From the NCBI GenBank assembly GCA_049282355.1, contig JBAPTW010000108.1, positions 1 to 64,000 on the forward strand: a DNA stretch of 64,000 nt, in the 5' to 3' direction. The notes under the pieces were generated by a model that was given only the letters and a program-made list of their open reading frames with translations, ran no database searches and was not told the origin of the DNA. The translations under genes and the position numbers were made by a program. Source of the stretch: JAGTVB01 sp049282355 (GTDB lineage Bacteria; Pseudomonadota; Gammaproteobacteria; HK1). Numbering within the stretch: the stretch's first letter is position 1; the number at the start of each line of letters is the position of its first letter. This document shows positions 15,387 through 24,924 of the stretch, piece by piece.

Positions 15387-17234
15387 GTGTTTCTGCAAAT
15401 CCCACAATTAAAATCTCTGCGGTCAGCAATGCACCTCTTTCTGCTGATCGGCGTAGCCCTCCCCGCAGCCGGCGTCGAAACCACCGTCAGCCATGCGCTC
15501 GCTCTTCACGGCGCCCCAAAATATGGCGAGGGCTTTACGCACTTCGACTATGCCAACCCCAACGCCCCCAAGGGTGGGTTCGTGCGCCTTGCCGAGATCG
15601 GAACTTTTGACACGCTCAATCCTTTCACGCTAAAAGGTATGGCCGCCGCCGGCATTGGCGACACGTTTGATACCTTGACGGTCAAATCCGAGGACGAACC
15701 GTTTTCCATTTATGGCCTTGTCGCCGAGAGTATTGAGGTGCCAGCCGATCACTCTTGGGTCAGCTATCGCCTACGCCCTGAAGCGCGGTTTCACGACGGC
15801 AGCCCACTGTTGGCTGAAGACGTGATTTTCAGCTTCGATATCCTACGAACCAAAGGACACCCCTTTTATCGTTCCTATTACGCCAATGTGATCAAAGCCG
15901 AGGCGCTCGGCCCACATACGGTCAGATTTACCTTCGGCGATGAAGTCAACCGCGAGCTTCCCCTAATCCTGGGGGAATTACCCATCGTTTCCAAGCGTTA
16001 CTGGCAGCAGCGCGATTTTGAGAAAACCACCCTCGAGGCACCCCTCGGCAGTGGTCCCTATCAGGTGACATCGGTGGTTCCAGGGCGCTCTGTCACCTAT
16101 CGCCGGGTCAAAGACTACTGGGCCAAGGACCTCCCTGAGAACAAGGGCCGGTACAACTTCGACACCATCCGCTATGACTACTACCGGGACGCCACCGTGG
16201 CCTTAGAGGCTTTCAAAGCCGGCGAGTACGATCTGCGAGTGGAAAACATGGCGAAAAGCTGGGCTGAGGGATACGCCGGCCCGGCGCTCGAAGCCGGTTT
16301 TATTATTAAAGAAGAGATCCCCCATGAGCAACCAACGGGCATGCAGGCCTTCGTCTTCAACACACGCCGGGCTTTGTTCAAAGAGCCTCAGGTACGAGAA
16401 GCGCTTGGTTATGCCTTCGATTTCGAGTGGGCCAACAGGCACCTTTTCTACAACGCCTATCAGCGCACCACAAGCTTTTTCTCCAATTCCGAGCTCGCTT
16501 CAAGAGGCCTGCCAAGTGAGGCTGAGCTAGAGATTCTCGAGGCGTATCGCGGACAACTTCCAGAACAAGTCTTTACCGAGCCCTACCGCCCTCCCGCGAC
16601 AGACGGTTCGGGAAACATTCGTCCCAACCTGCGCACAGCAAGCAAGCTACTACGCGCAGCGGGCTGGGCGGTCAAAAACGGAAAGTTGACTCACACGGCC
16701 ACCGGCGCACCCTTGCGCTTTGAGCTGTTGCTGGTCAGCCCCTCCTTCGAGCGTGTAGCGCTGCCTTTCAAACGCAACCTAGAGCGTCTGGGCATCGACA
16801 TGTCGGTACGCACAGTGGATACCGCGCAGTACCAGAAGCGCTTGGATGACTTCGATTTTGACATGATCGTCTCAACCCTGGCACAGTCACTTTCCCCCGG
16901 CAACGAGCAGCGTGACTTTTGGACCTCGGCAAAGGCCGATATTCCAGGAAGTCGCAATTGGGCCGGCATCAAAGATCCCGTCGTCGACCAATTGGTGGAG
17001 CGGGTGATCGCGGCGCCGGACCGCGAGTCTCTCATCGACCGAACCCGAGCCCTCGACCGGGCGCTGCTGTGGGGACACTATGTGATACCCCACTGGCACA
17101 TGCAAAATTTCCGCGTCGCCTATTGGGACAAGTTCGAGCGTCCCACCACAGCGCCGAAATACGCGCTTGGGTTTGACACTTGGTGGATTAACCAGGAAAA
17201 GGCAGCTGCGCTGCGACCTCGACCAGCACCGTAG
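15387..17234 (+). CDS. yejA: YejA-like peptide-binding protein of an ABC importer
   Basis: This is the periplasmic solute-binding protein (SBP family 5, DppA/OppA type) of a YejABEF oligopeptide importer. From the chosen GTG it has about 615 residues. A signal peptide (LRSAMHLFLLIGVALPAAG) is followed by the conserved FTHFDYANPNAPKGGFVR and LAEIGTFDTLNPFTLKG. Later segments include WVSYRLRPEARFHDGSPL and TGMQAFVFNTRRALFKEPQV. GGGGAG lies 5 bases before the GTG at 15387. An ATG at 15342 would add 15 residues, and the ATG at 15429 lacks a Shine-Dalgarno. It is first in the operon yejA-yejB-yejE-yejF. E. coli Yej imports peptides including microcin C. Confidence 0.88.
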   Translation: MFLQIPQLKSLRSAMHLFLLIGVALPAAGVETTVSHALALHGAPKYGEGFTHFDYANPNAPKGGFVRLAEIGTFDTLNPFTLKGMAAAGIGDTFDTLTVKSEDEPFSIYGLVAESIEVPADHSWVSYRLRPEARFHDGSPLLAEDVIFSFDILRTKGHPFYRSYYANVIKAEALGPHTVRFTFGDEVNRELPLILGELPIVSKRYWQQRDFEKTTLEAPLGSGPYQVTSVVPGRSVTYRRVKDYWAKDLPENKGRYNFDTIRYDYYRDATVALEAFKAGEYDLRVENMAKSWAEGYAGPALEAGFIIKEEIPHEQPTGMQAFVFNTRRALFKEPQVREALGYAFDFEWANRHLFYNAYQRTTSFFSNSELASRGLPSEAELEILEAYRGQLPEQVFTEPYRPPATDGSGNIRPNLRTASKLLRAAGWAVKNGKLTHTATGAPLRFELLLVSPSFERVALPFKRNLERLGIDMSVRTVDTAQYQKRLDDFDFDMIVSTLAQSLSPGNEQRDFWTSAKADIPGSRNWAGIKDPVVDQLVERVIAAPDRESLIDRTRALDRALLWGHYVIPHWHMQNFRVAYWDKFERPTTAPKYALGFDTWWINQEKAAALRPRPAP

Positions 17235-17252
17235 TAACAGCCTCGTAGCCTT

Positions 17253-18365
17253 ATGACCGCTTATATCGCTCGCCGCCTACTGCTCATGATTCCCACCCTT
17301 TTGGGTATCATGCTGGTTAATTTTGTCATCGTGCAGTCGGCCCCTGGCGGTCCTATCGAGCGCCTTATTGCGGAGATCAAAGGTTACGGCGTTGAAGCCA
17401 CAGCACGTCTCGGGGGCGCCAATCAGGGGGAGCTGTCCACGAGTGGTGGCGCCCGCAGCGCTACCGGTGATCAGGCTGAATATCTTTATCGCGGCGCACG
17501 TGGAATCGATCCGGAATTAATCAAGGAAATCGAGAAGCTCTACGGCTTCGACAAGCCCGCCCCCGAACGCTTCCTGCAAATGATGGGAAACTACCTGCGG
17601 TTTGACTTCGGCAATAGTTTCTATCAGGACCGATCGGTTATCGACCTCATCATTGACAAGATGCCCGTCTCGGTATCCCTCGGTCTTTGGACCACTGTCA
17701 TCATATATGTCGTTTCGATACCGCTTGGCATCGCCAAGGCCGTGCGTGATGGCTCGCGCTTCGATGTGTGGACCAGCGCGGTAATCATCGTCGGCTATGC
17801 GGTGCCGAGCTTTCTTTTCGCCGTTTTGTTAGTCGTGCTGTTTGCGGGCGGCACGCTCTTCGATTGGTTTCCGCTGCGCGGCCTCGTTTCGCAAAATTGG
17901 GCCGAGCTTAGCTGGCCGGCACGTATCGGAGATTACCTCTGGCACCTGGTGCTCCCGATCACCGCACTTGTCGTGGGAGGCTTCGCCAGTCTCACGATGC
18001 TCACCAAGAATTCTTTCATGGAAGAGATTCATAAGCAGTACGTCGTCACCGCACGTGCCAGAGGTGCGAGCGAGCGCCGCGTCCTTTACGGCCACGTCTT
18101 TCGCAACGCAATGCTCATCGTCGTGGCAGGATTTCCAGGGGCCTTTGTCAGCATTCTGTTCACCAGCGCATTGCTCATCGAGGTCATTTTCTCTCTCGAT
18201 GGCCTCGGTCTGCTCGGCTTCGAATCCGCCTTAAACCGCGATTACCCGGTCATGTTCGGGACGCTTTATATCTTCACGTTGCTCGGCCTGGCGTTAAACC
18301 TGCTCGGTGATCTCATGTACACAATGATCGATCCCCGCATCGACTTCGAAGGCCGAGGAGTCTAG
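17253..18365 (+). CDS. yejB: YejB-like ABC permease
   Basis: This 370-residue inner-membrane permease of the binding-protein-dependent family begins MTAYIARRLLLMIPTLLGIMLVNFVIVQ, the YejB/DppB start. It has a periplasmic insert after the first helix and the EAA loop region VVTARARGASERRVLYGHVFRNAM (about residue 270), which contacts the ATPase. It forms the channel with YejE. The gene follows yejA by 18 bases without a clear ribosome-binding site, so translational coupling is likely. Confidence 0.93.
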   Translation: MTAYIARRLLLMIPTLLGIMLVNFVIVQSAPGGPIERLIAEIKGYGVEATARLGGANQGELSTSGGARSATGDQAEYLYRGARGIDPELIKEIEKLYGFDKPAPERFLQMMGNYLRFDFGNSFYQDRSVIDLIIDKMPVSVSLGLWTTVIIYVVSIPLGIAKAVRDGSRFDVWTSAVIIVGYAVPSFLFAVLLVVLFAGGTLFDWFPLRGLVSQNWAELSWPARIGDYLWHLVLPITALVVGGFASLTMLTKNSFMEEIHKQYVVTARARGASERRVLYGHVFRNAMLIVVAGFPGAFVSILFTSALLIEVIFSLDGLGLLGFESALNRDYPVMFGTLYIFTLLGLALNLLGDLMYTMIDPRIDFEGRGV

Positions 18366-18403
18366 AACCCAAATTTCAAGATTTTATCGGTGCGCTTTGA
18401 ACG

Positions 18404-19441
18404 ATGGCACTTCGCTCCCGCTTAAGCCCGCTTACCCGTCGACGCTTACAAAATTTCAGAGCCAATCGACGTGGTTATTATTCACTTTGGGTTTTCGCCA
18501 CCCTTTTTGGCATCACTTTGTTTGCCGAATTCGTCGCCAACGACAAACCCTTACTGGTCTTTTATGCCGGCCAAATCTATGTACCCGTCTTATACACTTA
18601 TCCAGAAACGACGTTCGGTGGGGAATTCGCGACGCAGACTGATTACCGCGACCCCTATGTGATGGAGCTCATCACCGATCAAGGCTGGATGCTTTGGCCA
18701 CCGGTGCGCTACAGCTACAAGACCATCAACTACGATCTCTCCGGCCCGGCTCCCTCGCCTCCTAGCCGGGAAAATTGGCTCGGCACCGATGATCAGGGAC
18801 GCGACGTGCTAGCACGTCTCATCTACGGTTTTCGCATTTCGGTGTTGTTTGGGTTAACGCTCACCCTGGCAAGCTCTGCAATCGGGATACTCGCCGGTGC
18901 CATACAAGGCTATTTCGGAGGCTGGTTAGACCTGCTGTTTCAGCGTGTTATCGAAATCTGGTCCGGACTGCCGGTCCTGTTTCTGTTGCTCATCCTGTCC
19001 AGCGTGGTAGAGCCTAACTTTTGGTGGCTGCTCGGTCTCATGCTGCTGTTCAGTTGGATGGCATTGGTGGGTGTGGTGCGCGCTGAATTCCTACGGGCGA
19101 GAAACTTCGAATACGTCCGCGCCGCGCGTGCGCTGGGTGTAAGTAACGTCACTACCATCATCCGGCACGTGTTACCGAATGCCATGGTGGCGGCACTGAC
19201 GTTTTTGCCCTTTATCCTCAACGGCTCGATTACCACCCTGACCTCATTGGATTTCCTTGGGTTTGGCCTGCCACCGGGTTCAGCTTCTCTGGGCGAGCTA
19301 CTTGCTCAGGGCAAGGCCAACCTGCACGCCCCGTGGCTGGGTATCGCCGCCTTCGTCGTACTTGCGGTCATGCTGAGCCTCCTGATTTTCATCGGTGAAG
19401 CCGCAAGGGATGCCTTCGACCCCCGCAAGATGGCCCGGTAG
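18404..19441 (+). CDS. yejE: YejE-like ABC permease
   Basis: This 345-residue permease has the typical YejE opening (SPLTRRRLQNFRANRRGYYSLW), a long first periplasmic loop (YPETTFGGEFATQTDYRDPYV) and the EAA motif YVRAARALGVSNVTTIIRHVLPNAM at about residue 245. It partners YejB in the inner membrane. The gene lies 38 bases after yejB and 5 bases before yejF. The ribosome-binding site is weak. Confidence 0.93.
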   Translation: MALRSRLSPLTRRRLQNFRANRRGYYSLWVFATLFGITLFAEFVANDKPLLVFYAGQIYVPVLYTYPETTFGGEFATQTDYRDPYVMELITDQGWMLWPPVRYSYKTINYDLSGPAPSPPSRENWLGTDDQGRDVLARLIYGFRISVLFGLTLTLASSAIGILAGAIQGYFGGWLDLLFQRVIEIWSGLPVLFLLLILSSVVEPNFWWLLGLMLLFSWMALVGVVRAEFLRARNFEYVRAARALGVSNVTTIIRHVLPNAMVAALTFLPFILNGSITTLTSLDFLGFGLPPGSASLGELLAQGKANLHAPWLGIAAFVVLAVMLSLLIFIGEAARDAFDPRKMAR

Positions 19442-19446
19442 AACCC

Positions 19447-21081
19447 ATGCCGCCGCTATTGACCATTAATAACCTTGCCATCGCATTTCAAAGCGGTACC
19501 CAGCGCGTGCCAGCGGTGCGGCACGCTTCACTGCGAATCGATAAGGGCGAGACGGTCGCGCTTGTGGGTGAAAGCGGGTCCGGCAAATCCGTGACGGCAC
19601 TCGCCATCCTGCGCCTGCTGACCTCGCCACCGGCCATTTACCTGAACGGTAGCGTCCGTCTAGAGGGTGTCGATCTGCTCAGTGCCTCGGAACGCGTTTT
19701 GAGGCCTATCCGCGGAGGCCGGATCGGCATGATCTTTCAAGAACCGATGAGCTCGCTGAATCCTCTGCACACCATTGAGAAGCAGATCACCGAGTCCCTC
19801 TGGCTGCACCAAGGCCTGCGTGGTCCGGCAGCTCGAAAGCAAACCGTTGCGCTGCTCGAAAGGGTGCGACTGCTCGATGCGGCAAGGCGTTTGGATGCGT
19901 ATCCCCATCAGCTGTCTGGCGGACAGCGCCAGCGCGTCATGATCGCCATTGCGCTGGCAAATGAGCCGCAGCTGTTGATCGCTGACGAGCCCACCACGGC
20001 CTTGGACGTGACTATTCAGGCGCAGATCCTGCGGCTGTTGGGCGACCTACAGACGCAGCTCGGCATGGCGCTGCTGCTCATTACCCATGACTTGGCGATC
20101 GTGCGCAAGCTGGCGCAACGCGTTTATGTCATGTGCAACGGCGAGATCGTGGAAGAAGGTGCCGTGTCGCGTCTCTTCGCGCGCCCCCGCCACCCTTATA
20201 CGCGACGCCTCTTGGCTGCTGAGCCCCGCGGTGAGCCGGTCCGTGCCCCGCCCGAGGCGCCGCCAGTGATGGCGACGCAGAACCTCAAGGTTTGGTTTCC
20301 GATCCGTGCCGGAATACTCCGTCGCACCGTCGACCATGTCAAGGCCGTAGACGGTATTTCCCTAACGGTGCGTGAAGGCCATACTGTTGGGGTGGTGGGT
20401 GAAAGTGGCTCCGGGAAAACCACCCTTGGGCTGGCAGTGCTTCGTCTTGAAACCAGCGAGGGAGTGATTTTTTTTGGCGGACGAGAAATACAGGGTCTGC
20501 GCAGCCGCGGGCTTCGTCCGTTACGCCGCCAGATGCAGATCGTGTTTCAGGATCCCTTCGGCAGTCTGAGCCCACGGCTCTCAGTCGAGCAAATCCTCGA
20601 GGAAGGATTGCGCGCGCACAGGCTCGGCACCGATGCCAAAGCCCATGCGTTCATGATTGCCGAGGCTTTAAAGGAAGTGAGGCTCGATCCCAGCCTGCGC
20701 CATCGCTATCCACACGAGCTCTCCGGCGGGCAGCGCCAGCGCATTGCCATCGCGCGCGCCATGATCCTAAAGCCCCGCTTCGTGGTTCTCGATGAGCCCA
20801 CCTCTGCCCTCGACAGATCGGTGCAAACCCAGATCATCGACCTGCTTCGGGAACTTCAAGCTCACCACAAGCTTTCCTACCTCTTCATCAGCCATGATCT
20901 CAAAGTCGTACGGGCTCTCAGCGACGAGCTGCTGGTCATGCGCGAGGGTCGCGTCGTCGAGCAAGGACCAGCCGAAGAGATTTTCCACAATCCCAGGCAT
21001 GCCTATACCCGTCTTCTTGTCAATGCCGCGTTTGCGCTCGACGCCGACGTCATACACCCGACCCCGGCAATCACCGAATAA
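19447..21081 (+). CDS. yejF: YejF-like fused ABC ATPase
   Basis: This 544-residue protein holds two complete ABC ATPase domains in tandem, as in YejF. The first has Walker A GESGSGKSV (residues 41-49), signature LSGGQRQRV and Walker B LLIADEPTTALD. The second has GESGSGKTT, LSGGQRQRI and FVVLDEPTSALD. An oligopeptide-transporter C-terminal segment (IFHNPRHAYTRLLV) ends each half. It energises YejBE. It is the last gene of the operon, and no terminator hairpin is evident before the suf promoter region. Confidence 0.95.
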   Translation: MPPLLTINNLAIAFQSGTQRVPAVRHASLRIDKGETVALVGESGSGKSVTALAILRLLTSPPAIYLNGSVRLEGVDLLSASERVLRPIRGGRIGMIFQEPMSSLNPLHTIEKQITESLWLHQGLRGPAARKQTVALLERVRLLDAARRLDAYPHQLSGGQRQRVMIAIALANEPQLLIADEPTTALDVTIQAQILRLLGDLQTQLGMALLLITHDLAIVRKLAQRVYVMCNGEIVEEGAVSRLFARPRHPYTRRLLAAEPRGEPVRAPPEAPPVMATQNLKVWFPIRAGILRRTVDHVKAVDGISLTVREGHTVGVVGESGSGKTTLGLAVLRLETSEGVIFFGGREIQGLRSRGLRPLRRQMQIVFQDPFGSLSPRLSVEQILEEGLRAHRLGTDAKAHAFMIAEALKEVRLDPSLRHRYPHELSGGQRQRIAIARAMILKPRFVVLDEPTSALDRSVQTQIIDLLRELQAHHKLSYLFISHDLKVVRALSDELLVMREGRVVEQGPAEEIFHNPRHAYTRLLVNAAFALDADVIHPTPAITE

Positions 21082-21248
21082 GCCAAGCTCAGCATCCAGC
21101 ACCTGTCGGCAAGCAAGCCTGCGAGGCGCAGCCCTGAGTGAATCCTGACCGGTAGCAGTTTGACCCACAGACGTGTTTCCTTTCATATTAGATTATACTA
21201 ATACATTGAACCTCCGCGAGCAGCGTTTACGAAGGCATGGAACGCATA

Positions 21249-21273
21249 AAAGTTGACTGATGTACTCAGGTAC
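21249..21273 (+). promoter_or_regulatory. IscR type-1-like site overlapping the suf -35 box
   Basis: The sequence AAAGTTGACTGATG followed by TACTCAGGTAC matches most positions of the known IscR type-1 consensus (ATA-S-YY-GACT-R-WWW-Y-AGTC-RRS-TAT). At this type of site [2Fe-2S]-IscR represses iscR- and suf-type promoters. The overlap with the -35 element fits repression. The regulator itself is not encoded next to sufB. Confidence 0.6.
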
Positions 21274-21281
21274 TTTACTAT
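21253..21281 (+). promoter_or_regulatory. Promoter of the suf operon
   Basis: TTGACT (21253-21258) and TACTAT (21276-21281) are separated by 17 bases, giving a good sigma70-type promoter. The start would be near 21288, about 55 bases before the sufB ATG. The promoter elements sit inside the first IscR-like site and next to the second. Confidence 0.7.
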
Positions 21282-21304
21282 GCCCGAGTAAATCAGTAGG
21301 ATAT
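21280..21304 (-). promoter_or_regulatory. Second IscR type-1-like site, opposite orientation
   Basis: The reverse strand reads ATATCCTACTGATT followed by TACTCGGGCAT, sharing the CTGAT and TACTC-RGG core with the first site but inverted. It lies over the predicted transcription start and would strengthen repression. The match is slightly weaker than for the first site. Confidence 0.5.
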
Positions 21305-21342
21305 TAGTCACAACTTGGGAACAATGTAGGGGAAAGTAATCG

Positions 21343-22794
21343 ATGGCCACTCGTTCGGACGAAATGCAAGCACTGATTGACAAGCAGTATCGACACGGAT
21401 TCACTACTGACGTCGAGTCGGACACGGTGCCCCCCGGCCTTTCCGAAGATGTTATCCGACTTATATCAGCGAAAAAAAGCGAACCTGCTTTTCTGCTTGA
21501 GTGGCGACTGAAGGCTTACCGCCATTGGTTGAACATGCGCGAGCCTAATTGGGCTACGGTGCATCATCCGGCTATCGATTATCAGGCTATTTCTTATTAT
21601 TCATCCCCGAAATCCTCACAGAGCAAGGCGCCAAAGAGCCTCGATGAGATCGATCCCAAGCTGCTGGAGACTTATGACAAGCTCGGTATTCCGCTGCAGG
21701 AGCGGGCAGCGCTGGCCGGTGTGGCAGTCGATGCAGTGTTTGACAGCGTCTCGGTGGCCACGACTTTTAAAGACCGGCTATCCAAGCTCGGCATCATTTT
21801 CTGTTCCTTTTCCGAAGCCGTCAGGGAGCACCCCGAGTTAGTCGAGCGGTATCTTGGATCGGTCGTTCCCCACACCGATAATTTCTTCGCCAGCCTCAAT
21901 TCTGCCGTCTTTACTGATGGATCATTTTGCTATATCCCGCCCGGCGTACGCTGTCCGATGGAGCTATCGACTTACTTTCGCATCAATGCTGCCAAGACCG
22001 GTCAGTTTGAACGCACCCTCATCATCGCCGATGAGGGAAGCTACGTGAGCTACCTCGAGGGATGTACCGCGCCCATGCGCGATGAAAACCAACTGCACGC
22101 CGCGGTGGTAGAGCTCATCGCCCTGGAAAATGCGAAGATAAAGTACTCGACCGTGCAGAATTGGTATCCCGGCGACGAACAGGGCCGAGGTGGCATTTAT
22201 AACTTCGTCACCAAGCGAGGCGAGTGCCGCGGCGCGAACTCCAAGATTTCATGGACCCAGGTGGAAACCGGCTCCGCCATTACCTGGAAATATCCGAGTT
22301 GTGTGCTGCGTGGGGATCATTCCGTCGGCGAATTTTATTCGGTCGCAGTCACCAACAACTATCAACAGGCCGATACTGGCACAAAGATGGTGCACATCGG
22401 TAAGAATACCCGCAGCACGATTATCTCCAAAGGCATCTCGGCGGGTCATAGTCAAAACGCCTATCGCGGACTGGTTCAAGTTGGCAAGAAGGCAGAGAAT
22501 GCCAGGAACTACACTCAGTGCGACTCACTTTTGATGGGCGATCAGAGTGCAGCGCATACCTTTCCGTACATTGAGGCAAAAAACCCGACGGGGAAGATTG
22601 AGCATGAAGCGACCACTTCGAAGATTGCCGAAGATCAGCTCTTTTATTGTAAGCAACGCGGCCTCACGGCAGAAGATGCCGTCTCCATGATCGTCAACGG
22701 CTTTTGCAAGCAAGTTTTCAAAGAGCTTCCCATGGAATTCGCTGTGGAGGCTCAGAAGCTACTGAGCATAAGCCTTGAAGGTGCGGTTGGATAA
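21343..22794 (+). CDS. sufB: Fe-S cluster assembly protein SufB
   Basis: This 483-residue protein is the main scaffold subunit of the SufBCD complex, on which Fe-S clusters are built in the cytoplasm. Conserved stretches are DGSFCYIPPGVRCPMELSTYFRIN, EGSYVSYLEGCTAPMRDENQLHAAVVELIA, KITKRGECRGANSKISWTQ-like and SLLMGDQSAAHTFPYIE. GGGGAAAG gives a strong ribosome-binding site. It is first in the operon sufB-C-D-S-U-(T)-Rieske, under the IscR-like promoter just upstream. The length matches the family. Confidence 0.97.
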   Translation: MATRSDEMQALIDKQYRHGFTTDVESDTVPPGLSEDVIRLISAKKSEPAFLLEWRLKAYRHWLNMREPNWATVHHPAIDYQAISYYSSPKSSQSKAPKSLDEIDPKLLETYDKLGIPLQERAALAGVAVDAVFDSVSVATTFKDRLSKLGIIFCSFSEAVREHPELVERYLGSVVPHTDNFFASLNSAVFTDGSFCYIPPGVRCPMELSTYFRINAAKTGQFERTLIIADEGSYVSYLEGCTAPMRDENQLHAAVVELIALENAKIKYSTVQNWYPGDEQGRGGIYNFVTKRGECRGANSKISWTQVETGSAITWKYPSCVLRGDHSVGEFYSVAVTNNYQQADTGTKMVHIGKNTRSTIISKGISAGHSQNAYRGLVQVGKKAENARNYTQCDSLLMGDQSAAHTFPYIEAKNPTGKIEHEATTSKIAEDQLFYCKQRGLTAEDAVSMIVNGFCKQVFKELPMEFAVEAQKLLSISLEGAVG

Positions 22795-22825
22795 AGAATT
22801 TAAAGAATCTTAGGGTGACTCGCAA

Positions 22826-23581
22826 ATGCTGAGCATTAAAAATTTACAGGTGAGTGTAGAAGGTAAGCCTATTTTGCAGGGCATCGACTTGCAGGTCATG
22901 CCCGGGGAAGTACACGCTATCATGGGTCCCAATGGATCGGGTAAGAGCACTCTCGCCCATGTTTTGGCGGGACGCGAGGGCTATGACATTACCGAAGGGA
23001 AAATCACCTATGAGGGCCAGGATCTATTGCCTCTAGCGCCTGAAGAACGAGCACGGGAAGGGATTTTCTTGGCGTTCCAATATCCGGTGGAAATTCCCGG
23101 TGTCAACAACACCTATTTCTTGAAGGCTGCCGTTAACGCCATACGTAGACATCGTGGCGAGCCGGAGCTCGATGCGATGGATTTTATGCAGTTGATGAAA
23201 ACCAAGATCAAATTGGTCGGTATGAACGAGGCGCTGCTCAAGCGTGCTGTCAATGAAGGATTCTCCGGTGGTGAAAAGAAGCGCAATGAAATACTGCAAA
23301 TGGCACTTCTCGAGCCACGCCTGGCCATCCTTGATGAAACTGATTCCGGGCTCGATATTGACGCCCTGAAGATGGTTGCGGAAGGTGTCAATCGCTTGCG
23401 TAGCCCGGAACGCGCCATTATCGTCGTAACTCACTATCAGCGGCTGTTGAGCTACATCGTGCCCGACTACGTACATGTTTTGGCCCAAGGCCGAATAGTG
23501 AAGTCAGGTGATCGCCGCCTAGCAGAACATCTGGAGGAGGAAGGTTACGGGTGGATTGAGAAGGAGGCAGCTAACGCATGA
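22826..23581 (+). CDS. sufC: Fe-S cluster assembly ATPase SufC
   Basis: This 251-residue ABC-type ATPase powers the SufBCD scaffold. Walker A is GPNGSGKST (residues 34-42), the signature region is the SufC-specific FSGGEKKRNEILQMALLEP, and Walker B is LAILDETDSGLDIDAL. AGGGTGA precedes the ATG. The stop overlaps the sufD start (ATGA), so the two are translationally coupled. Confidence 0.98.
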   Translation: MLSIKNLQVSVEGKPILQGIDLQVMPGEVHAIMGPNGSGKSTLAHVLAGREGYDITEGKITYEGQDLLPLAPEERAREGIFLAFQYPVEIPGVNNTYFLKAAVNAIRRHRGEPELDAMDFMQLMKTKIKLVGMNEALLKRAVNEGFSGGEKKRNEILQMALLEPRLAILDETDSGLDIDALKMVAEGVNRLRSPERAIIVVTHYQRLLSYIVPDYVHVLAQGRIVKSGDRRLAEHLEEEGYGWIEKEAANA

Positions 23582-24924
23582 CCATTGCCGCTGCTCAGTT
23601 GGACCACTACCGAAAGGAGTTGAATGCCCTGGGATCCCAATTGCCCGGATCCGGCCTTACATGGGTTGAAAAAACGCGCCAGGGCGCGTTTGAACGGTTT
23701 GCGCAGATGGGCTTTCCCGGCCCAAGGGATGAGAGCTGGAAGTACACACGCGTCACACCGATCGAAAAGCGCGCTTTTCGTTCCATGCCCAAATCGTGCG
23801 TTGGGCTGATTCCTGAAGACCTGGAACGCTTTTTCTTTGCTGCCCTTCCATGCCATAGACTGGTGTTCGTTAACGGCCAATACACCCCGCAGCTGTCAAA
23901 GCTCGGCGCGCTCCCTGGGAGAGCGAACGTGTGTAGCCTGACTCAGGCGCTCGCGGATAATCCAGAGCGCCTAGAGCCTTACCTCGCTCGCTATGCCGAT
24001 GTGGGTGCAAATGGATTTAGCGCACTCAATACGGCCTTCATGGGAGACGGGGCCTTTGTCTACCTTCCTCGCGACACCGTGCTCGAACATCCGGTTCATT
24101 TGCTCTTCGTTGCCACTACGCAGGAGGAAGCGTTGTTTGTTAATCCACGCAACCTCGTCGTGGCGGAGCAAGGATCTGAAGCCACTGTCATCGAAAGCTA
24201 TGTGAGTCTCGGAGGGAACGGCTATTTCACCAATGCCCTGACGGAGGTGGTCGTAGGAGATAATGCTGGTGTTAATCATTACAAGGTGCAGCAGGAAAAT
24301 TTAAGCGCCTTTCATATCGCCACCTTGCAAGTTCAACAGAAAAGGGACAGCCGCTTCACGTCCCATTCAATCTCGTTTGGCGGTGCCTTAGTGCGCAATG
24401 ATATTAATGCCGTGCTCGACGCAGAGGGCGCGCAGTGTACGCTCAACGGCCTGTACATGGGGGCCGGTCGTCAACATGTGGATTATCACACGCGAATCGA
24501 CCATAAAAAGCCTTGCGGCACGAGTCATGAGCACTATAAAGGCATTTTGAGCGGCCGCGCCCGCGGCGTGTTCAACGGCTTGACCCAGGTGCATGCCGGC
24601 GCACAGAAAACCGACGCCTCCCAGTCCAATAATAATTTACTATTATCGCGGGATGCGGAAGTGGACACGAAGCCACAGCTCGAGATTTATGCTGATGACG
24701 TGAAATGTTCCCATGGTGCTACCGTCGGACAGCTCGATGATGACGTGATCTTTTATCTGCGTGCCCGCGGCATCGAGGCACAAGCTGCACGCGGCTTACT
24801 CACTTATGGCTTTGCGCAGGATGTAATCGATCGCATGCACCTTGTTGCCGTGCGCAACGCCGTTGAGGAAGTGTTGCTTGGACAGCTGCCCAACACCGAC
24901 ACAATCAAGGGCTTGATAAGCTAA
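23578..24924 (+). CDS. sufD: Fe-S cluster assembly protein SufD
   Basis: This 448-residue SufB paralogue completes the SufBC2D scaffold. Conserved parts are GFPGPRDESWKYTRV in the N-terminal helical region, FSALNTAFMGDGAFVYLPR, and the C-terminal core CSHGATVGQLDDDVIFYLRARGIEAQAARGLL. Its ATG overlaps the sufC stop and its stop shares a base with the sufS start. The length is normal. Confidence 0.96.
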   Translation: MTIAAAQLDHYRKELNALGSQLPGSGLTWVEKTRQGAFERFAQMGFPGPRDESWKYTRVTPIEKRAFRSMPKSCVGLIPEDLERFFFAALPCHRLVFVNGQYTPQLSKLGALPGRANVCSLTQALADNPERLEPYLARYADVGANGFSALNTAFMGDGAFVYLPRDTVLEHPVHLLFVATTQEEALFVNPRNLVVAEQGSEATVIESYVSLGGNGYFTNALTEVVVGDNAGVNHYKVQQENLSAFHIATLQVQQKRDSRFTSHSISFGGALVRNDINAVLDAEGAQCTLNGLYMGAGRQHVDYHTRIDHKKPCGTSHEHYKGILSGRARGVFNGLTQVHAGAQKTDASQSNNNLLLSRDAEVDTKPQLEIYADDVKCSHGATVGQLDDDVIFYLRARGIEAQAARGLLTYGFAQDVIDRMHLVAVRNAVEEVLLGQLPNTDTIKGLIS

